Shown piece by piece: positions 38,185 through 46,301 of a stretch of 64,000 bases of DNA (positions are counted from its first letter, which is position 1; the number at the start of each line of letters is the position of its first letter). The DNA comes from Gammaproteobacteria bacterium (GTDB lineage Bacteria > Pseudomonadota > Gammaproteobacteria > UBA4575). The notes under the pieces are model-generated. The model was not told the origin of the DNA. It saw nothing but the letters and a program-made list of their open reading frames with translations, and did no database searches. The stretch covers positions 1,878,894-1,942,893 of the forward strand of contig CP046178.1 of NCBI GenBank assembly GCA_014075255.1. The letters run 5' to 3'. Made by a program: the position numbers and the translations under genes.

Positions 38185-38865
38185 TTAGTTGTTTATGCCT
38201 GGAGATGGTGGTGCCGGTGCTGGCGGAGGCGGCGGGGGAGTAGCTTGTCTATTAAATTTTGTGTTGCTAGGTAAATTACCATTCCGAGTAATGCCAGGAT
38301 CATCACTTCCATCGTTCGATGAATTTTCAGTATTTTGTAAAGCAGAATACCGCTGTAAGGTAACGCTCACTGGGGTTGCAGTGATCTTAGCACTACCATC
38401 TGCATCTACTACTTTTACTGTGATGACATGCGTCCCACGATCAACATTATTTAGTGCGGTAATGGTACTGGTTCCAGTGTATACCTCTGCGCCACCAACG
38501 GTAACCACAAACTTATGGCCTTTACGTGTTTGTAAGGCAGGGTTCACACGAAAGTTAATCGTAAGGTTGCCTTGGTTATCTCTAAACGTAGCATCATTAC
38601 TTGGAGATGTAATAACAAGCTCGGAATAAGCATTTTTATCGTCTTCTTTAACAGCACGATTGCTATTAGAAGTCACTAGCGACTTTGTTGGAATTAACGT
38701 AGGTAATGCATCGACTTTTACTTCTTCAGCATTAGCGCATGCACTTGGGGAATCTGTATACACAGTATTGCCTTTTGCATCTTTACAGGTATAAATCTCC
38801 GCTTGCACATTGTGTAAGCAGGTCGTGATTAACATAACAATGAAAATGGTAAGGCTAATACGCAT
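38185..38865 (-). CDS. DUF4124 periplasmic protein between glnA and ntrB
   Basis: Secreted protein of 226 residues with a signal peptide (LTIFIVMLITTCLHNVQA) and then the DUF4124 motif IYTCKDAKGNTVYTDSPSAC. An Ig-like segment (ITSPSNDATFRDNQG … GTHVITVKVVD) follows, then a Pro-rich tail. A DUF4124 gene between glnA and ntrB is the usual arrangement in Pseudomonas and relatives. Its biochemical function is not known. It starts 132 bases after the glnA stop, beyond the glnA terminator. Confidence 0.85.
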   Translation of the reverse strand: MRISLTIFIVMLITTCLHNVQAEIYTCKDAKGNTVYTDSPSACANAEEVKVDALPTLIPTKSLVTSNSNRAVKEDDKNAYSELVITSPSNDATFRDNQGNLTINFRVNPALQTRKGHKFVVTVGGAEVYTGTSTITALNNVDRGTHVITVKVVDADGSAKITATPVSVTLQRYSALQNTENSSNDGSDDPGITRNGNLPSNTKFNRQATPPPPPPAPAPPSPGINN

Positions 38866-38942
38866 CCAATCGGTTCCTTATTTGATCTACTAGAATAGTA
38901 CTCTTAGATATTTATAAGACCCAGGAAAAGCGTCTCAGTTGC

Positions 38943-38974
38943 AAAAAAAACGCCCCTAATGGAGGGGCGTTTTT
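38943..38974 (-). terminator. Rho-independent terminator of glnA
   Basis: The stem AAAACGCCCCT/AGGGGCGTTTT (38947–38957 and 38963–38973) with loop AATGG is followed on the minus strand by eight U. It ends 55 bases after the glnA stop and separates high-level glnA expression from DUF4124–ntrBC. Confidence 0.93.
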
Positions 38975-38997
38975 AACTAAAGTACTAAATCAGTAGT

Positions 38998-40407
38998 TTA
39001 ACAGCTGTAATACATATCAAACTCAATTGGGTGAGTTGACATGCGTAGTGCGGTAACTTCTTCCATTTTCAATGCAATGTAACCGTCGATACAGTCATCA
39101 GAGAATACTCCGCCAGCTTTAAGGAAGTCACGATCATTGTCTAATGCTTCCAATGCTTGGTCTAATGAAGAACAAACAGTTGGAATGTTCGCTTCTTCTT
39201 CAGGAGGTAGATCGTATAAATCTTTATCGTTAGCAGGACCTGGATCGATCTGATTTTGTATTCCATCCAAACCAGCCATCATCATCGCTGCAAATGTAAG
39301 ATATGGATTGCCAGTAGGATCGCCAAAACGTACTTCTATTCTTCTACCTTTAGGATTTGATTCATACGGGATACGAATAGATGCAGAACGATTACGTGCT
39401 GAGTAGGCCAACATCACGGGTGCTTCAAATCCTGGTACTAGTCGTTTGTAACTATTAGTACTCGCATTAGAGAATGCATTAATTGCTCGCGCATGTTTAA
39501 TGATGCCACCGATGTAATACAAAGCTGTTTGCGAAAGATTACCGTAAAGGTCGCCTTGGAATAAGTTATTGCCTTCTTTAACTAAAGACATGTGTACATG
39601 CATACCACTACCATTATCTCCAACAATAGGCTTAGGCATAAATGTCGCAGTTTTACCGTAGTTATGTGCAACATTGTGCACTACATATTTCATAATCTGG
39701 TTCCAATCTGCACGTTCTGTTAACGTGCTGAATCGTGTACCAATTTCACATTGCCCTGCAGTACCCACTTCATGGTGATGAACTTCTACAGGAACACCCA
39801 TTTCTTCTAGCACTTGGCACATGGCTGAGCGAAGATCTTGCAAAGAATCGACAGGAGGAACCGGGAAGTAGCCACCTTTAACACCAGGACGGTGGCCTAT
39901 GTTGCCATCTTCAAAGTTTTTCCCAGAGTTCCATGCAGATTCGTCAGAGTCGACTTTGTAAAATGCTCCTGACATTTCATTGCCCCATTTAATATCGTCA
40001 AAGACAAAAAATTCAGGTTCAGGTCCGAAGTAAGCAGTATCTGCGATACCTGTAGAGTTTAAATATGCCTCTGCACGCTTGCCCACCGAACGTGGATCAC
40101 GCCCATAGCCTTCCATCGTTGCAGGCTCAAGAATATCGCAGCGAAGAATCATGGTGGAATCGCTAAAGAAAGGATCAACCACTGCAGTGCTAGCATCCGG
40201 CATTAAAATCATGTCAGATTCATTAATACCCTTCCAACCGGCAATGGATGAGCCATCAAACATTTTGCCAGACTCAAAAACACTTTCTTCTACAGTGGAA
40301 GCAGGTACTGAAACATGTTGCTCCTTGCCTTTAGTATCCGTAAATCGGAAATCAACGAATTGAATATCTTCGTCACTTAATTGTTTGATCACATCACTCG
40401 CGGACAT
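38998..40407 (-). CDS. glnA: Glutamine synthetase, type I
   Basis: ATP-dependent synthesis of glutamine from glutamate and ammonium. The 469-residue dodecameric-type enzyme has the GSI motifs [34 protein letters not shown] and NRSASIRIP. The adenylylation tyrosine loop [10 protein letters not shown] near residue 398 predicts control by GlnE. It is monocistronic in effect, with its own sigma-54 promoter (40521–40536) and terminator (38943–38974). Confidence 0.98.
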   Translation of the reverse strand: MSASDVIKQLSDEDIQFVDFRFTDTKGKEQHVSVPASTVEESVFESGKMFDGSSIAGWKGINESDMILMPDASTAVVDPFFSDSTMILRCDILEPATMEGYGRDPRSVGKRAEAYLNSTGIADTAYFGPEPEFFVFDDIKWGNEMSGAFYKVDSDESAWNSGKNFEDGNIGHRPGVKGGYFPVPPVDSLQDLRSAMCQVLEEMGVPVEVHHHEVGTAGQCEIGTRFSTLTERADWNQIMKYVVHNVAHNYGKTATFMPKPIVGDNGSGMHVHMSLVKEGNNLFQGDLYGNLSQTALYYIGGIIKHARAINAFSNASTNSYKRLVPGFEAPVMLAYSARNRSASIRIPYESNPKGRRIEVRFGDPTGNPYLTFAAMMMAGLDGIQNQIDPGPANDKDLYDLPPEEEANIPTVCSSLDQALEALDNDRDFLKAGGVFSDDCIDGYIALKMEEVTALRMSTHPIEFDMYYSC

Positions 40408-40520
40408 TAGGTACTCCTTAGCTTCGACTCTTATATATTTTATAGTGTTATTATTACGGTGTTATTCTTATGTATGGTTGTGACTAGTTGCTAGGCACAT
40501 TCATATTCTAGAAGTACTAA

Positions 40521-40536
40521 AGCACAATTTGTGCCA
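40521..40536 (-). promoter_or_regulatory. Sigma-54 promoter of glnA
   Basis: On the minus strand the sequence reads TGGCAC AAATT GTGCT, with GG and GC separated by 10 bases as in the -24/-12 consensus. The predicted start of transcription is near 40510, giving a leader of about 100 bases before the glnA ATG. Confidence 0.75.
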
Positions 40537-40644
40537 CTGCACTCTATTGAGGCTAGTACTTACGCAATCGCAGCATTATACGCAGCTTTTTACCAAGATA
40601 TAGAGCGACAAATGTATATGTATGCCCCACAACAGTGCCTCTAC

Positions 40645-40659
40645 GCACTAAGATGGTGC
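40645..40659. promoter_or_regulatory. NtrC-type enhancer site
   Basis: GCAC TAAGATG GTGC has the half-site order and 7-base spacing of NtrC boxes. It lies about 140 bases upstream of the predicted glnA start, the same range as the E. coli glnA enhancers. It is also about 345 bases upstream of the divergent sigma-54 promoter at 40973, so it could serve both by DNA looping. The rest of 40537–40861 shows no gene. Confidence 0.6.
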
Positions 40660-40861
40660 CATAGCTTTGACAAGCACCGTGTATTTAATTCTTTCCTCAA
40701 GTGATCCAGATTAATAACAAAGTAATACTTTCGATAGTTACATTAATCAGGCTGTGATCAATCTATATTCTCAAAATATCATTATAAAATGTAATGACAT
40801 TTGCTCTGAGTGAGCTTCCTTAGCATCTGCCCAGATTGGTCACCATGAGCCACATTATGTA

Positions 40862-40874
40862 GACAAATTTTGTC
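40862..40874. promoter_or_regulatory. 13-bp perfect palindrome, candidate activator site
   Basis: GACAAATTTTGTC is a perfect inverted repeat around a central T. Its centre is about 131 bases upstream of the transcription start predicted from the sigma-54 box at 40973, a normal enhancer distance. It does not match NtrC, so another enhancer-binding protein may act here. Role inferred. Confidence 0.35.
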
Positions 40875-40972
40875 CATCGGATGGCTGAATTACGCAACAT
40901 ATTCCTGCTATTTATCTTGTAAACAACAGCCTTTCAATAGGTTACTAATATTGCTTAATGTGGACACGTTTC

Positions 40973-40988
40973 TGGCATAAGCCTTGCT
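40973..40988 (+). promoter_or_regulatory. Sigma-54 promoter of the microprotein/CsrB-like transcript
   Basis: TGGCAT AAGCC TTGCT matches the -24/-12 consensus at all key positions (TGGCA, then TTGCT after 5 bases). The predicted start is near 40999. It points towards the 42-residue gene at 41055 and the GGA-hairpin RNA at 41188. Confidence 0.75.
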
Positions 40989-41013
40989 CTATAGATATCA
41001 GTAACATTTTTAT

Positions 41014-41028
41014 TGCTCAGGACGAGCA
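41014..41028 (+). promoter_or_regulatory. GGA-loop hairpin in the microprotein leader
   Basis: Arms TGCTC (41014–41018) and GAGCA (41024–41028) close the loop AGGAC. With the GGA in the downstream Shine-Dalgarno (GGAGG, 41045–41049) this is a plausible two-site CsrA operator on the same RNA that later carries the GGA array. Confidence 0.45.
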
Positions 41029-41054
41029 TAGTTAAACATGGCATGGAGGTCATT

Positions 41055-41183
41055 ATGGGCGTAACAACTGATGTATTCACAACCGTATATATCGTGTGGA
41101 TCGCCGCAAGTATGTCCGCGTTAGCTTGGGCTTATCGTCACACAGTTAAGGATAAATTTTGTGGCAGTAAGAAGCGCGGTTAA
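41055..41183 (+). CDS. 42-residue single-span membrane microprotein
   Basis: A short frame with a very strong Shine-Dalgarno (GGAGG, 5 bases before the ATG). The product starts MGVTTDVFTTVYIVW, has one hydrophobic span (about residues 7–26, VFTTVYIVWIAASMSALAWA) and a basic tail ending KDKFCGSKKRG, predicting the C-terminus in the cytoplasm. I recognise no family. It lies 56 bases after the predicted sigma-54 start, and its stop is 5 bases before the first hairpin of the CsrB-like array, so both probably share a transcript. Confidence 0.6.
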   Translation: MGVTTDVFTTVYIVWIAASMSALAWAYRHTVKDKFCGSKKRG

Positions 41184-41187
41184 ATAC

Positions 41188-41496
41188 TGAAAGGATTCAT
41201 TTTAAAGCAAGGATGCTTTATCAACACATACGGAAATGTGTGTAATGAAATGTAGAGTGGTGCGACGAGCCTAGCAACTCGCACCGTAGGGAACACCTCA
41301 GACAAGGATTGTCGCCTCTACAATTTAATTAGGAACCAGCTTGTAACTAAGGACAGTTACAGCTTGCATGGATGCAAACTAGATAGCTCATCATCGGAAG
41401 GGTGTTATCTAAATCGACTTAGGGAAGAGGGCTGCGAGACAAGGATGTCATTTTGCAGCATTAATATTAAAGGCAAGCACATAGCTTGCCTTTTTT
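41188..41496 (+). ncRNA. CsrB/RsmZ-like CsrA-sequestering RNA
   Basis: A dense array of GGA motifs, most in the loops of short perfect hairpins: TGAA-AGGA-TTCA (41188), TAAAGCA-AGGA-TGCTTTA (41203), ACACAT-ACGGAA-ATGTGT (41224), GACAA-GGA-TTGTC (41301), TGTAACT-AAGGAC-AGTTACA (41342), TTGCA-TGGA-TGCAA (41364), a TAGATA/TATCTA stem around ATCGGAAG (41380–41411) and GACA-AGGA-TGTC (41438) inside a GCTGC/GCAGC stem. Unpaired GGA occur at 41290, 41332 and 41423. A larger stem GTAGAG/CTCTAC spans about 41252–41321. It ends at the terminator 41470–41496. This is the hallmark design of CsrB, CsrC, RsmY and RsmZ, which titrate CsrA/RsmA. The 5' end is unknown: it may be processed from, or be the 3' part of, the sigma-54 transcript. 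Confidence 0.85.
41470..41496 (+). terminator. Rho-independent terminator of the CsrB-like RNA
   Basis: Stem AAGGCAAGC (41470–41478) and GCTTGCCTT (41484–41492) with loop ACATA and six T from 41491. Confidence 0.95.
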
Positions 41497-41599
41497 ATTT
41501 CTGAGCTATTTTTGCATAGATTTAGTTATTTACTGTATTCCAAAACTGGTAGCTAACGCAGTGCATCGTTATACTCTCGCTGCGTATAGCACTATAACT

Positions 41600-42496
41600 A
41601 TGTCCGATCCAAAAATTATAAGCTTTCAACAACTTATCCAACGACTCGAGCAGTTTTGGGCTGCACAAGGCTGTGTGATTGAGCAATCCTATGATGTGGA
41701 AATGGGCGCAGGCACATTTCACCCGAGTACTTTCTTGCGGGCTATTGGACCTGAAGCATGGAGAGCTTGCTATCCACAACCGTGCCGTCGGCCAACAGAT
41801 GGACGTTATGGAGATAACCCCAATCGCTTGCAGCGTTATTTTCAATTTCAAGTAGTGCTAAAACCTTCTCCAGACAATATTCAAGACTTATACATAGAGT
41901 CGCTCACTTCACTGAACGTTGACCCTCTCATTCATGATATTCGATTTGTTGAAGATAATTGGGAGTCACCTACTTTAGGCGCTTGGGGCTTAGGCTGGGA
42001 AGTTTGGCTCGATGGCATGGAAATTTCACAGTTCACCTATTTTCAACAGATTGGTGGCTTAGACTGCAAACCCGTTACCGGTGAAATTACATACGGCTTA
42101 GAACGCATCGCTATGTATTTGCAAAATGTTGACAGCGTTTATGATCTAGTTTGGTCTCAACATAATGACGATAAAATCTACTACCGAGATATTTATCACC
42201 AAAACGAAGTTGAGCAATCTACTTATAATTTTGAGCATGCAAATACCGAAGCATTGTTTAAAGCATTCGATGCAAGCGAAAATGAATGCTTACACTTAGT
42301 TGAAAAAAAAATATCAGTTGCTGCATATGACCATGTATTGAAGTGCTCACATGCATTTAATTTATTAGACGCACGCCAAGTCATCTCGGTTACTGAACGT
42401 CAGCAATATATATTACGAATACGAAAACTCGCTCAGAATGTTGCTAACTGCTATTTAGAAAGCCGTGAAGAACTAGGTTTCCCATTAGAAAAGTAA
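41600..42496 (+). CDS. glyQ: Glycine--tRNA ligase alpha subunit
   Basis: Catalytic subunit of the alpha2beta2 glycyl-tRNA synthetase. The correct start is the ATG at 41600 ([20 protein letters not shown]); a frame open to 41486 would begin inside the upstream terminator. The 298-residue product has [21 protein letters not shown] and [20 protein letters not shown], both family signatures. glyS follows 22 bases later. Confidence 0.97.
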   Translation: MSDPKIISFQQLIQRLEQFWAAQGCVIEQSYDVEMGAGTFHPSTFLRAIGPEAWRACYPQPCRRPTDGRYGDNPNRLQRYFQFQVVLKPSPDNIQDLYIESLTSLNVDPLIHDIRFVEDNWESPTLGAWGLGWEVWLDGMEISQFTYFQQIGGLDCKPVTGEITYGLERIAMYLQNVDSVYDLVWSQHNDDKIYYRDIYHQNEVEQSTYNFEHANTEALFKAFDASENECLHLVEKKISVAAYDHVLKCSHAFNLLDARQVISVTERQQYILRIRKLAQNVANCYLESREELGFPLEK

Positions 42497-42518
42497 TGGC
42501 CTGCGGCGAGTAACAAAA

Positions 42519-44594
42519 ATGAACAATAAAAAAGATTTATTAATTGAAATAGGAACAGAAGACTTACCTGCTAGATTACTATTAAATATGTCTAATGAAT
42601 TTGGCGAATTAATCTGCAAACAGATTGGCGATGCTGAGCTTTCCTATTCAAGTCATGAAATATATTGCACGCCTCGCCGTCTAGCGATCGTAGTATGTGA
42701 CTTAGATATAAAACAAAAAGATCAAGTCATTGAACGCAAAGGCCCAAAAGCGTTGGTTGCCTTTGACAAAGAAGGAAAACCTACTCAAGCAGCCATTGGT
42801 TTTGCAAAGTCCTGTGGAGTTGATGCGACACAATTAGAAGTGGATGACGACCCTGACAACCCCAGACTCACTTTCAGTGAAAAACGTATGGGTCAAAACA
42901 CTAGTGAGTTGATACCCCAGATAATTGAATCATCTATAAAGAAAATAAGTGTTCCTAAACGTATGCGCTGGAATAATTCTGACTCAGAATTTATTCGCCC
43001 CATTCGTTGGTTATTGGTAATACTAGGTTCAGAAACCATTAATACCACCTTGTTTGGAGTAAAAGCTGGAAATGTGACACATGGACATCGTTTCCACACC
43101 GCAAAAGAAATTACAGTAAAGCATCCCTCCGCTTATAAAGAACTGCTGCAAATCAAAGGTCACGTGCTTGCAGACTTCAAAGAACGTCAAGAAACCATCT
43201 TGCAACAAGTTGAGAAACTTGCGAAGCAAGTTGGTGGTACGGCTTCTTACACACAAGCATTACTAGATGAAATCACGGGCTTAGTGGAGTGGCCATGTGC
43301 TCTATTAGGAGAATTTAATGCGCAATTTTTAGAAGTGCATAAAGAGCTACTTATCAGCACGATGCAGGATAATCAGAAATACATACCATTGCTCGATGAA
43401 CATGGCGAGTTATTGCCACAATTTATTATTGTCAGCAATATAGATAGCAAAGACCCAGCTACCGTTAAACGCGGCAATGAAAAAGTTATTGTGCCACGCT
43501 TTGAAGATGCGATGTTTTTCTGGCAGCGAGATAAAAATATAAATATAGAAGAAAATTTAGTAAAGCTAGAAAATGTTATTTATGAAAAACAACTAGGAAC
43601 ACTAAAAGATAAAATTGAGCGCGTCAGCCAACTAGCAGTTTATTTATCAAATGATACTAATGCTACTAAAAAGGATTGCGAACGTGCAGTAGAACTAAGC
43701 AAGTGCGATTTAGTCAGTGAAACTGTTGCTGAGTTCCCGAAGTTGCAAGGAATCATTGGGCGAAATTTAGCCTTTATTAATAATGAATCTGAACAAGTAT
43801 GCGTAGCAATTGAAGAGCAATACCTGCCTAAGCACTCTGGTGGCACACTACCTATATCGCCAGTAGGAATAACACTTGGCTTAGCAGATCGTATTGATAC
43901 ACTCATTGGCATTTTTGCGATTGGCAAAAAACCTACTGGGCTAAAAGACCCTTATGGATTACGTCGAGCGGCTCTTGCTGTACTGCGTATCATAATTGAA
44001 ACACCTTTGAATATTAATCTTAGTAAATGCTTAGAAAAAGCAGCGTCTTTTTTCCCGTCAGCGTTACAAGCTGATAAAGCTGTTGAGGAAGTAAATGAGT
44101 ATATAAATGAACGCTATCGCGCCTATTTTTCTGATCGTGATATTCCAGTAGATGTAATCGATTCTGTGTTAGCCAACCACCCCACGCATCCTAGCGATGT
44201 AGCTGCGAAGATTGATGCGCTAGTAAGTTTCCGCAAGCTGCCCAACGCAGAGAGTCTCGCAGCTGCCAATAAACGTATTCGTAATATTCTGAAAAAGATT
44301 GATCGTGAAAATATAGGTCAAGTAGATTCGAGTTTATTCAAGGAAAATGCCGAAAACATCTTGCATAGTGCCTTAGAAAATTTATCCAATGATGTTGAAA
44401 AACTATTTAAAGAAAACAAATATGAGCAAGCATTAAGTAAATTAGCTGAATTGCGGCAACCGGTAGATAGTTTTTTTGATGACGTAATGGTTATGGATAA
44501 AGATGAGAAATTAAAAGCAAATCGTATAGCTTTATTATCAAGAATCGATTCATTATTTATGCATGTTGCAGATTTTTCCAGGTTGCAGTCATAA
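42519..44594 (+). CDS. glyS: Glycine--tRNA ligase beta subunit
   Basis: Beta subunit required for tRNA-Gly binding, 691 residues. The N-terminus LLIEIGTEDLPARLL, the central ERKGPK and LPKHSGGTLP stretch and the DALR anticodon-binding-like C-terminus (AENILHSALENL, FFDDVMVMDKDEKLKANRIALL) are typical. It is in an operon with glyQ; the gmhB start follows after 20 bases. Confidence 0.96.
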   Translation: MNNKKDLLIEIGTEDLPARLLLNMSNEFGELICKQIGDAELSYSSHEIYCTPRRLAIVVCDLDIKQKDQVIERKGPKALVAFDKEGKPTQAAIGFAKSCGVDATQLEVDDDPDNPRLTFSEKRMGQNTSELIPQIIESSIKKISVPKRMRWNNSDSEFIRPIRWLLVILGSETINTTLFGVKAGNVTHGHRFHTAKEITVKHPSAYKELLQIKGHVLADFKERQETILQQVEKLAKQVGGTASYTQALLDEITGLVEWPCALLGEFNAQFLEVHKELLISTMQDNQKYIPLLDEHGELLPQFIIVSNIDSKDPATVKRGNEKVIVPRFEDAMFFWQRDKNINIEENLVKLENVIYEKQLGTLKDKIERVSQLAVYLSNDTNATKKDCERAVELSKCDLVSETVAEFPKLQGIIGRNLAFINNESEQVCVAIEEQYLPKHSGGTLPISPVGITLGLADRIDTLIGIFAIGKKPTGLKDPYGLRRAALAVLRIIIETPLNINLSKCLEKAASFFPSALQADKAVEEVNEYINERYRAYFSDRDIPVDVIDSVLANHPTHPSDVAAKIDALVSFRKLPNAESLAAANKRIRNILKKIDRENIGQVDSSLFKENAENILHSALENLSNDVEKLFKENKYEQALSKLAELRQPVDSFFDDVMVMDKDEKLKANRIALLSRIDSLFMHVADFSRLQS

Positions 44595-44614
44595 TTAGTT
44601 TAGGAGTCACCCTC

Positions 44615-45151
44615 ATGAGTGAATTAAAAGCTGTTGTTCTAGATCGTGATGGAGTAATAAACGAAGAGTCAGATGAGTTTGTAAAAACGCCCGAGGAATG
44701 GATTGCAATTGAGGGCAGCCTGAAAGCCATCGCAAAACTCAATCATGCAAAAATAAAAGTATTTATAGCATCCAATCAATCTGGTATTGCACGTGAGTTA
44801 TTTAATTACAATGCGCTCAACCAGATTCATCAAAAAATGCTAGCAGAGCTCGCACAACATGGTGGCCACCTCGATGGAATTTTTATCTGCCCAGATCTTG
44901 AAAGTGAATGTCGAAAACCTAAAACTGGCATGTTGGTTGAAATTGAAAAACGCGCGCATCTTTCACTGGAGAAAGCTCCTTTTATAGGGGACTCTTTACG
45001 TGATGTCCAGGCAGCTATCACTCATGGCTCACAACCTATATTGGTACGCACAGGTAATGGTTCGGTAACCGCGCAAAGCGAGCAGTTGCCTCGTAACATT
45101 CCTATTTACGATGATCTTGCTCAAGCAGTCGATACCTTACTTTCCGTATAA
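44615..45151 (+). CDS. gmhB: D-glycero-beta-D-manno-heptose 1,7-bisphosphate 7-phosphatase
   Basis: HAD-superfamily phosphatase in ADP-heptose synthesis for the lipopolysaccharide core. The 178-residue protein has the DxD motif VVLDRDGVINEE, the second HAD motif FIASNQSGIARE, and CRKPKTGM with GDSLRDVQAA for the last two motifs. The usual zinc-loop cysteines are reduced here to the C in ICPDLESECRKP. It sits between glyS and plsC, the Pseudomonas order. Confidence 0.92.
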   Translation: MSELKAVVLDRDGVINEESDEFVKTPEEWIAIEGSLKAIAKLNHAKIKVFIASNQSGIARELFNYNALNQIHQKMLAELAQHGGHLDGIFICPDLESECRKPKTGMLVEIEKRAHLSLEKAPFIGDSLRDVQAAITHGSQPILVRTGNGSVTAQSEQLPRNIPIYDDLAQAVDTLLSV

Positions 45152-45179
45152 ATATTTTCAGAAGATTGTTTACTGACTG

Positions 45180-45893
45180 ATGTTGCAAACTTTACGATCG
45201 TGGCTGTTCTTAGTAGGCATGGCGGTGCTTACTTTCTTTTTTGGCTTTACATCCCTGCTCACAGTTGTTCTGCCTTATAGAGTGCGATATCGATTCATTA
45301 CTTATTGGAGCGCTAGCAACTTATGGTGGCTACGAATTACTTGTGGATTAAATTTTCAGGTAATCGGTAAAGAAAACATTCCTGATCATCCCTGTATAGT
45401 CATGTCTAATCATCAATCTACTTGGGAAACCATGGCAATAGGGCCTATCTTCCCGCCATTAACTTGGGTGGTTAAAAGGGAGCTGTTTTTTGTGCCCATT
45501 TTCGGCTGGGGCTTAGCGCTCACCCAACCCATTGCTTTAAACAGAAGTGCTGGAAGAAGAGCGGTCGATCAACTAGTTGAGCAGGGTGTAAAAAAAATAA
45601 GAAAAGGCCGCTGGATACTTATTTTCCCCGAAGGCACGCGCACCCCACCTGGTACCAAACGTAAATTTAAAATTGGCGGCGCAATGTTAGCGGAAAAATC
45701 AGGGGCACCAATCATTCCTGTTGCGCATAACTCAGGCACTTTTTGGGCGCGCAAACAACTCACCAAAAAATCCGGTACGATAAATATGATTATTGGTCAG
45801 GAAATAATTACTCAAGGGAAAACAGCCGAGCAAATCAATCAAGAAGTGTACGAATGGATTAGCGCGCAGCGCGACGCAATGGAAATCGAATAA
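45180..45893 (+). CDS. plsC: 1-acyl-sn-glycerol-3-phosphate acyltransferase
   Basis: Inner-membrane acyltransferase making phosphatidate. The 237-residue protein has an N-terminal membrane segment, the catalytic motif NHQSTWET (HX4E rather than HX4D, a common variant), VKRELFFVPIFGWGL, and IFPEGTRTPPG for glycerol-phosphate binding. It is the last gene of the glyQS–gmhB–plsC run. Confidence 0.93.
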   Translation: MLQTLRSWLFLVGMAVLTFFFGFTSLLTVVLPYRVRYRFITYWSASNLWWLRITCGLNFQVIGKENIPDHPCIVMSNHQSTWETMAIGPIFPPLTWVVKRELFFVPIFGWGLALTQPIALNRSAGRRAVDQLVEQGVKKIRKGRWILIFPEGTRTPPGTKRKFKIGGAMLAEKSGAPIIPVAHNSGTFWARKQLTKKSGTINMIIGQEIITQGKTAEQINQEVYEWISAQRDAMEIE

Positions 45894-45908
45894 CGATACC
45901 TATGTCAG

Positions 45909-46301
45909 TTAGTTGTTACTTAAAGAAAAATATTTTCTGGCTGATGGTAGCGATAAAAAGATAACTGCAATAAATGCTAAGAAAATGTAAATCACACACA
46001 AATACTCTAGCAAACCAAAACCATTAACTTCCCCATCTTCGTTTGGTCTAAGTCCAACATATAATATTAATGCAATGGTGAGGCCTGAAATTACAAAAAC
46101 GACATAGGCGCCGACCCTTGCAATATGATGTTTTTTTATTAAACCTACTGCAATCAAAATTGTAGCCACACCAATAAAAATTGATGTAAACCCACTGTAT
46201 GCGTAGATGGTTATAAAACCATAATAGATTGTAAATAATCCTTCCAATGCACAGAATATTGCAACTAACCAAACGCCAACATTAATGCTATTTGTATTCA
46301 T
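45909..46301 (-). CDS. Four-span membrane protein of unknown function
   Basis: A 130-residue, strongly hydrophobic protein with four predicted membrane spans (around residues 8–30, 35–52, 60–85 and 103–122) and a short basic tail. I recognise no family. Its start overlaps the stop of the aldo/keto reductase by 4 bases (ATGA), so it is co-translated with it. Confidence 0.7.
   Translation of the reverse strand: MNTNSINVGVWLVAIFCALEGLFTIYYGFITIYAYSGFTSIFIGVATILIAVGLIKKHHIARVGAYVVFVISGLTIALILYVGLRPNEDGEVNGFGLLEYLCVIYIFLAFIAVIFLSLPSARKYFSLSNN

Noticed and set aside
40918-40936. Possible GacA box (TGTAAG N6 CTTACA) upstream of the CsrB-like RNA
   Set aside because: TGTAAA … CTTTCA is mismatched and has 7-base spacing, so it does not meet the consensus.
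41486-41599. 38-residue N-terminal extension of GlyQ
   Set aside because: It would start inside the terminator of the upstream RNA; the family N-terminus begins at ATG 41600.
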